A stretch of DNA of 64,000 bases. It comes from M3007 sp031398055 (GTDB taxonomy: Bacteria; Bacteroidota; Bacteroidia; Chitinophagales; Saprospiraceae). Each line of letters begins with the position of its first letter. Position 1 is the first letter of the stretch. Location of the stretch: contig JANNMS010000216.1 in NCBI GenBank assembly GCA_031398055.1, positions 1 through 64,000 on the forward strand, written 5' to 3'. Below, in pieces: positions 58,856-64,000 of this stretch. The notes beneath the pieces are model-generated. The model saw only the letters and a list, made by a program, of their open reading frames with translations. It did not search any database and had not been told where the DNA came from. The position numbers were made by a program, and so were the translations under genes.

Positions 58856-61800
58856 ATGATGTTCAACTATCTCTCTTTCAGTCCTCCAAAAAACAAACCC
58901 CAAAACGCCCGCCTCGGCTTTGTTGCGCTGATATGGGCGGCCATGCTGCTTTTCCCCGGTTTGGGCGCCGCGCAGTGTGTGCCGACGAACAATACGCCAG
59001 GCTTTACCACTTTTACTGTTCCTGCAGGTAACGGTGCCATTACAGTTGCTATTAATGGAGCCGATGGTGGGGAAGGTACAGATCCCTCGAATGGCGGTAA
59101 TGGACGAGGAGGTTCCGGTGGGCAGGTACAAGCAACCTTTAGTGTAAATCCCGGTGATATAATCGCGATGATTGTAGGCAGTGCAGGGGGAGATGGTCTA
59201 TGGCAGGGCGGAGGTGGAGGTGGTACGGCAGTTATAAATTGTGGAAATCCGCAAGATTGTGCTAACGGTACTATCTTGCTTGTTGCCGGTGCCGGTGGAG
59301 GTGGCCAATACAATGCGGCCAACGGAGGAGGCGGACAAAATGGTGCCACACCGGGAAATCCAGGGGTTGGGAATGTAGCTGGTGGTGGTGGCGCCATAAA
59401 TGGTGCAGGTGGAAATGGTGAATTTGGTTGCATAGGAGGAGGACAAGCTTCAAAGTTGAGTGTCTCTATTGGAGGAACAGGCTGTGGAGACGGGGGTAAC
59501 GGTGGAGGCGGTTTTGGCGGAGGCGGTGGTGCATATGGTGACCTAACCTCCGGTGGTGGAGGCGGTGGATATGGAGGAGGTAATGCCAACGGACCCAGCG
59601 GTTATGGAGCCGGAGGATTTAATTATGTGCACCCCAGTGGTTCCTCCGTTACAAATAATGCAGGAGTTGTGGGTGACAGCGGAGGCGATAACTCTCCTGG
59701 TTCTATAACGATTACCTGTTTGGCCTGCACGCCAACCTTTTCGCTCTGCCCCAACGCACCCGTGACGGCCAACACCGCTACCGGTGTATGCAACGCCGCA
59801 GTGACCTACACGGTGGCGGCCAGTGGCACCCCCACACCTACGCTGACCTACGCCTTCACAGGCGCGACGACGGGCAGCGGTAGCGGAACGGGCAGCGGCC
59901 AGACATTCAACGTGGGCAATACAACCGTGACGGTGACCGCTACCAATTCTTGTGGCACACAGACTTGCTCGTTTACGGTAACGGTAACGGACAACGAGCC
60001 GCCCAGCATCACCTGCCCCGGCAATCAAACCGTTTCTACAAATTCATCTTGCGAAGGCGTGGTGGGAACCCATTCGGCAGTTTCGGCGACGGACAATTGC
60101 GGCACGCCCACGGTTTCGCAAAGCAATTCAGGCGACGGCATTTTGTCCGGACACAACAACTCCCAAACGGTCACTTTGACCGCCACCGACGCGGGAGGGA
60201 ACAGCGCAAATTGTTCGTTTACGGTCACTTTAAAGGATGTGACCGCGCCGAGCATCACCTGTGCGGCGAATCAAACAATAAATACGGATCCGGGAGTATG
60301 TACTGCTGCCGTAACTGTTTCGGCACCAACCATCCTCGACAATTGCTCCATCTCAAGCCCTACGCTGAACTTTTCTAACAATGCAGGGTATTTGAAAGCA
60401 CCACTTAATGGAAGTTTACTGCCTTTGAATCAGCTGACAGTAGAATTTTGGGCTTATGATGATGCCTTGAGTGCGGCAGGTGGCTTTGCAGGAAACCTGT
60501 TCAACTGGGAAATACAGCCGAGTGCCAATACACCTTTCGTGTTCTTCGGTGATTTTGGAAACCGGATCAGAGTCTGGGTAAACGGCGGCTATCGGTTAGA
60601 TATTTACCACACAGCGGGTCAATGGCACCACTATGCCCTGACATTTACCAGTAATACATGGCGGGTATATTACGATGGCAATCTGGCAGGTACCTATACG
60701 GGAGGCAATGCAAATAAGAATAGGGCACTTGACATTTACGTGGACGGAAATTCTTATGGCAACTGGAACGGAAAATCGGATGAGATCCGGGTTTGGGATA
60801 TTGCCCGCTCTATCTCTGATATCCAGACGAATATGTCATCTAACGTTTCTCCTACGTCGCCTGGCCTGATTGGCTACTGGCCGCTTAATGATGGGACAGG
60901 CAGCAGCACAGCCGATGACCTTTCCCCGTCAGGCAATGATGCTACACTGATTACGATGGACCCTTCAAATGATTGGAACTTCTTCAGACTGGTCGGGGCG
61001 CCGACAGTGATTAACAATTTCAACAACACCGCTAACGCTTCCGGAACCTATCCAGGAGGTACGACCAATGTCGTCTGGACGGCCACCGATGCAGCGGGCA
61101 ACGCCGCCACGTGCGCACAAACTGTAACGGTGGTGGACAACCAAGCACCGACAATCACCTGCCCGGACAACATCACCGCCAACACCGACGCAGGATTTTG
61201 CAGCGCGGTGGTGAACTACACCGCTCCGGCAGGCACGGACAACTGTTCCGGTCAGACGACGGCTCGAACTGCGGGCCTTGCCTCTGGCGCAGCCTTCCCG
61301 GTCGGCAGCACGACGAACACTTTTGTGGTGACGGCGGCGAACAGCCAAACAGCGAGTTGCTCGTTCACGGTGACGGTGACGGACAACCTTGCTCCGTCCA
61401 TCACCTGCCCAGCGAACACCACCGTATCCGCAAATTCATCTTGCGAAGGTGCGGTGGGAACCCATTCGGCAGTTTCGGCGACGGACAACTGCGGCACGCC
61501 CACGGTTTTGCAAAGCAACTCCGGCGACGGCAATTTGAGCGGATCCAACGACTCCGAAACGGTCACTTTGACCGCCAACGACGGCAACGGGAACAGCGCA
61601 AACTGCTCGTTTACAGTCACTTTGATTGACGCGACCGCGCCGACAATCACTTGCCCAACCGAAATCACGGTCGTCCCAACGGGCAACGGCTGCTCGGTAA
61701 TCGCGACTTGGGCAGCACCCGCCGCGAGCGACAACTGCACCGCGCTGCCCACCATGACGGGCACCCACGCCAGCGGCAATACTTTTTCGGGAAACACGAC

Positions 61801-63661
61801 GGTCACCTTGCAGGCGGCGGACGCGGCTGGAAACACCGCAACTTGCACATTTACAGTCACTTTGAATGACGCAACCCCGCCGACAATCACCTGCTCCCCG
61901 GCGATGACCATCGCCCCGGCCGTCGGGACGAACTGCGAAGCGAAGGCGACGCTCAACTCGCCGATTGCTTTTTCGGACAACTGCTCGCCGTTCGCGGTGG
62001 AAAACAACCTGCATTTTGATGCGGTGAACGACCGCGTTTCGATTCCGAGCAGCGCGGATTTCAACTTCGGAACCGGCAATTTCACCATCGAAATGTGGGT
62101 GAAAACCACCGGCACGTCCTTCCAAATTTTTGTCGACAAACGGATAAATTCGAGCGCGGGCACCTGGTGGCGCACGGGTTTGAACAATGGAAAATACTGG
62201 TTCGAGATTTCCGCTTCGCAAAATTGCCTGACGAACAATCTTTTCAACGACGGCAACTGGCACCACGTCGCGTTTGTCAGAAATGGCACTTCGCCAGCGA
62301 TTTTTGTGGACGGCGTTTCCGTGCCGGTGACCATCGCCGGGGCGTGGGACGCGAACGTTTCAAACACCGCAAATGTGGGCCTGGGGCTTTTTCTCGGCAA
62401 TTCCTGCTGTGGCTTGAAAGGACAAATGGACGAACTTAGAATCTGGAAATCCGCCCGGACGCAGGTTGAAATTTTGGCAAATAAAAACATCCCGCTTTCT
62501 GGTTCGGAGGCAAATTTGCTGGCTTATTACAATTTCAACCACGGAACGGCGGGCGGAAACAATGCCGGATTGACCACTTTGACAGATTTGGCAACGGCAA
62601 TCGGCGGGGCAAACAACGGGACTTTGACAAATTTCGCGCTCGCCGGAGCGACTTCAAACTGGGTCGGAGCAGGCCCAATCAGCCCCGCGACGAACGATGC
62701 GCCCGCCGTTTTTCCGACGGGAAACACGACCGTCACTTGGTCAATCACCGACGCGGCGGGCAACACGAGCACTTGCCAACAAACCGTCACCGCGCTCGCC
62801 AGCACTTTGGCCGTCAGTCACACGGTGGTGAACGCGACCTGTTTTGGCAGTACGAACGGGACCATTTTCACGACCACGACGGGCGGTCTATCGCCGTTCA
62901 GTTATTCGTGGAGCAATGCCAAAACTACCGCGAACATCAATTTGCTCGCCGCCGGGACCTACACCGTCAATGTGAGCGAAAGCACGGGCTGTTCCACTTC
63001 GGCCACTGTTGTCCTCGGACAGCCCACCGCCATTTCTTTTGCGGTCGGTTTAACTTCGAACGGAGGGGCACCGCCCACTTTCAATGCCGTTTTCACAACA
63101 AGTGGCGGCACACCGGGCTATTTGTTCAACAGAACAGGCATGGCCTCGACGCTTTATTTGGCCGCGACGGATGTCATTTTTCAAAATTTGGCGGCCAATA
63201 CATCCTACATTTTCAAAGTAAAAGATGCCAACGGTTGCCTCAAATCTGCCATCAAAAAAACGCCCGCAGCGATGCCAACCGGAGGCGTTGCCGACCGATC
63301 GGAAGTAGGCCGCGAACTCACTGACGAGGAAGCACTGCTGCCGGATGAAGTGATGATTGCAAGGTTTGAAAATGAAATTTTGGGCAAAAATTTCGCGCCG
63401 GACGAGATGTTGCTTTTTCCAAACCCAAGTTCTAACTTGCTGAACATCAAATTTTTAGATGAAAAAACCGTCATTGGTCGGGTCGAAATTTTCAACCAAA
63501 TCGGGCAAAAGGTTTTGTCCCAAAATTTGAAAATTGAAAGCGGCGAGCAAGGCCAATTGGAAGTTGGGCATTTGCCGGAAGGCACTTATTTTTTGAAAGT
63601 AACGCCCAATGCCAGTTTGGAGAAACCGGCGACCGCGCGTTTTGTGGTTTTGAAAAAGTAA
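58856..63661 (+). CDS. Giant HYR/LamG adhesin with T9SS sorting domain
   Basis: A 1601-residue secreted protein. Signal peptide ends near residue 39 (GLGAAQ). Residues 41-285 are a glycine-rich region (GGGGGTAV, GGGGGYGGGN). Then come seven HYR domains; the third and seventh are each split by a LamG-like domain inserted after their D-N-C motif (LamG1 about 500-717, LamG2 about 1043-1280). An SprB-like repeat (1318-1395) and a T9SS type A sorting domain (about 1520-1601) close the protein. Two HYR segments are near-identical in DNA (60040-60145 and 61431-61536). It should be a surface adhesin binding glycans or proteins. Parts of the gene (Gly-rich region, LamG1) look different in codon choice, which suggests domain shuffling. 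Confidence 0.88.
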   Translation: MMFNYLSFSPPKNKPQNARLGFVALIWAAMLLFPGLGAAQCVPTNNTPGFTTFTVPAGNGAITVAINGADGGEGTDPSNGGNGRGGSGGQVQATFSVNPGDIIAMIVGSAGGDGLWQGGGGGGTAVINCGNPQDCANGTILLVAGAGGGGQYNAANGGGGQNGATPGNPGVGNVAGGGGAINGAGGNGEFGCIGGGQASKLSVSIGGTGCGDGGNGGGGFGGGGGAYGDLTSGGGGGGYGGGNANGPSGYGAGGFNYVHPSGSSVTNNAGVVGDSGGDNSPGSITITCLACTPTFSLCPNAPVTANTATGVCNAAVTYTVAASGTPTPTLTYAFTGATTGSGSGTGSGQTFNVGNTTVTVTATNSCGTQTCSFTVTVTDNEPPSITCPGNQTVSTNSSCEGVVGTHSAVSATDNCGTPTVSQSNSGDGILSGHNNSQTVTLTATDAGGNSANCSFTVTLKDVTAPSITCAANQTINTDPGVCTAAVTVSAPTILDNCSISSPTLNFSNNAGYLKAPLNGSLLPLNQLTVEFWAYDDALSAAGGFAGNLFNWEIQPSANTPFVFFGDFGNRIRVWVNGGYRLDIYHTAGQWHHYALTFTSNTWRVYYDGNLAGTYTGGNANKNRALDIYVDGNSYGNWNGKSDEIRVWDIARSISDIQTNMSSNVSPTSPGLIGYWPLNDGTGSSTADDLSPSGNDATLITMDPSNDWNFFRLVGAPTVINNFNNTANASGTYPGGTTNVVWTATDAAGNAATCAQTVTVVDNQAPTITCPDNITANTDAGFCSAVVNYTAPAGTDNCSGQTTARTAGLASGAAFPVGSTTNTFVVTAANSQTASCSFTVTVTDNLAPSITCPANTTVSANSSCEGAVGTHSAVSATDNCGTPTVLQSNSGDGNLSGSNDSETVTLTANDGNGNSANCSFTVTLIDATAPTITCPTEITVVPTGNGCSVIATWAAPAASDNCTALPTMTGTHASGNTFSGNTTVTLQAADAAGNTATCTFTVTLNDATPPTITCSPAMTIAPAVGTNCEAKATLNSPIAFSDNCSPFAVENNLHFDAVNDRVSIPSSADFNFGTGNFTIEMWVKTTGTSFQIFVDKRINSSAGTWWRTGLNNGKYWFEISASQNCLTNNLFNDGNWHHVAFVRNGTSPAIFVDGVSVPVTIAGAWDANVSNTANVGLGLFLGNSCCGLKGQMDELRIWKSARTQVEILANKNIPLSGSEANLLAYYNFNHGTAGGNNAGLTTLTDLATAIGGANNGTLTNFALAGATSNWVGAGPISPATNDAPAVFPTGNTTVTWSITDAAGNTSTCQQTVTALASTLAVSHTVVNATCFGSTNGTIFTTTTGGLSPFSYSWSNAKTTANINLLAAGTYTVNVSESTGCSTSATVVLGQPTAISFAVGLTSNGGAPPTFNAVFTTSGGTPGYLFNRTGMASTLYLAATDVIFQNLAANTSYIFKVKDANGCLKSAIKKTPAAMPTGGVADRSEVGRELTDEEALLPDEVMIARFENEILGKNFAPDEMLLFPNPSSNLLNIKFLDEKTVIGRVEIFNQIGQKVLSQNLKIESGEQGQLEVGHLPEGTYFLKVTPNASLEKPATARFVVLKK

Positions 63662-63690
63662 AAAAAAGTAGGAATTTCAAGGCCAAAATG

Positions 63691-63727
63691 AAGCAGCCAC
63701 GCCAAAAGTGGGGCTGCTTTTTTTTAT
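63691..63727 (+). terminator. Terminator after the giant adhesin
   Basis: AAGCAGCC (63691-63698) pairs with GGCTGCTT (63712-63719), followed by TTTTTTT. Confidence 0.8.
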
Positions 63728-63756
63728 CCAGAAACCTGACTTTTTAAAAATCCTGT

Positions 63757-63787
63757 TTTGCGTTGAAGATGTTTTGTTTTACCTTTG
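63757..63787 (+). promoter_or_regulatory. Full Bacteroidota promoter TTTG-N19-TACCTTTG
   Basis: TTTG at 63757-63760 and TACCTTTG at 63780-63787 are 19 nt apart, the textbook spacing for the phylum. It is 16 nt before the ATG of the last gene and is the best promoter match in the window. Confidence 0.7.
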
Positions 63788-63803
63788 AAAAAAATCGTTA
63801 ATC

Positions 63804-64000
63804 ATGATAAGGAAATTATTTGTTTTTGCCCTGTTTTTTATCCCACAGTTTTTGTTTTCCCAAATTCTAAAACAAGTGGATAGTGTTTCGACAAAATTGG
63901 TCTCCGCAGAAATCCGGGCGGACGGCAGTGCTTTGGTCAGCAATTTTTATGTGCCGGAAGTTGGCGGAGACACGGTTTCGCACTTTTCGATGTTGGATGG
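63804..64000 (+). CDS. Secreted protein, partial (runs off the window)
   Basis: The first 65 residues are visible: a signal peptide MIRKLFVFALFFIPQFLFSQ with cleavage near residue 19, then ILKQVDSVSTKLVSAEIR, ADGSALVSNFYVPEVGG and so on. The start is supported by a complete promoter just upstream. No family can be named from this fragment. Confidence 0.65.
   Translation, partial: MIRKLFVFALFFIPQFLFSQILKQVDSVSTKLVSAEIRADGSALVSNFYVPEVGGDTVSHFSMLD

Noticed and set aside
58867..59589. Proline-rich minus-strand frame opposite the Gly-rich region
   Set aside because: Pro codons are the complement of Gly codons, so this is an artefact of the Gly-rich sequence.
61252..62490. 412-codon minus-strand frame inside the giant adhesin
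   Set aside because: Long because the coding strand is repeat-rich and avoids the complementary stop words; no domain seen.

Overview
The window is chromosomal DNA of a Bacteroidota member, most likely of the Saprospiria/Chitinophagia side. The pointers are five proteins with signal peptides, of which four carry type IX secretion (T9SS) type A C-terminal sorting domains; HYR, SprB-like and PKD-like surface modules; a short 289-residue primary sigma factor; many copies of the Bacteroidota -7 promoter word TAnnTTTG; A-rich start regions without clear Shine-Dalgarno sites; and families typical of the phylum (DUF1573, YfhO, PD40-amidohydrolase, group III truncated haemoglobin). I saw no rRNA, tRNA, CRISPR array, insertion sequence or phage block.

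Layout. 0-1.9 kb: small membrane and lipoprotein genes and a Sec-exported Hcp-like protein. 1.9-7.7 kb: a beta-propeller amidohydrolase, then an overlapping pair, beta-helix protein plus dihaem cytochrome c. 7.7-16 kb: envelope and RNA/DNA maintenance genes (waaA, ATP-grasp protein, slyD, GluQ-like enzyme, Uma2 protein, xseA, acetyltransferase, truncated haemoglobin, phosphatidylserine decarboxylase, polysaccharide deacetylase). 16-28 kb: secreted T9SS proteins, a subtilase, an Rpn-type nuclease, a lipid kinase, rluD-type pseudouridine synthase, an S9 peptidase and two small unknowns. 28-41.5 kb: YfhO membrane protein, rlmH, guaB, an AP2-domain protein, a GH13-like glycosidase, a Pycsar-TM-like membrane protein, DUF1573 protein, rpoD, TraB/GumN protein, aldo-keto reductase and a DUF11-like T9SS protein. 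41.5-52.3 kb: methyltransferase, the rod-shape operon mreB-mreC-mreD-mrdA, glyA, an unknown membrane protein, thiolase and a GT-C-like membrane protein. 52.3-64 kb: a surface-protein block with two giant T9SS adhesins flanking a TPR/membrane/HTH regulator, and the start of one more secreted protein.

Working together. Housekeeping genes for envelope synthesis (waaA, psd, mre/mrd) are interspersed with secreted peptidases and adhesins, as expected for a surface-active heterotroph that degrades polymers. The mre/mrd operon is intact, but rodA does not follow mrdA here.

Most striking non-genic signal: many gene junctions carry long, near-perfect palindromes built from short tandem words. One 15-bp word (GTTATTGGGGAATTG-like) recurs at several loci, even inside the rod operon; another family gives a perfect 57-bp inverted repeat at 10.7 kb with a relative at 28.1 kb. 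Most striking protein-level signal: in the 1601-residue adhesin two LamG-like domains each sit inside an HYR domain at the same place, just after its conserved Asp-Asn-Cys.
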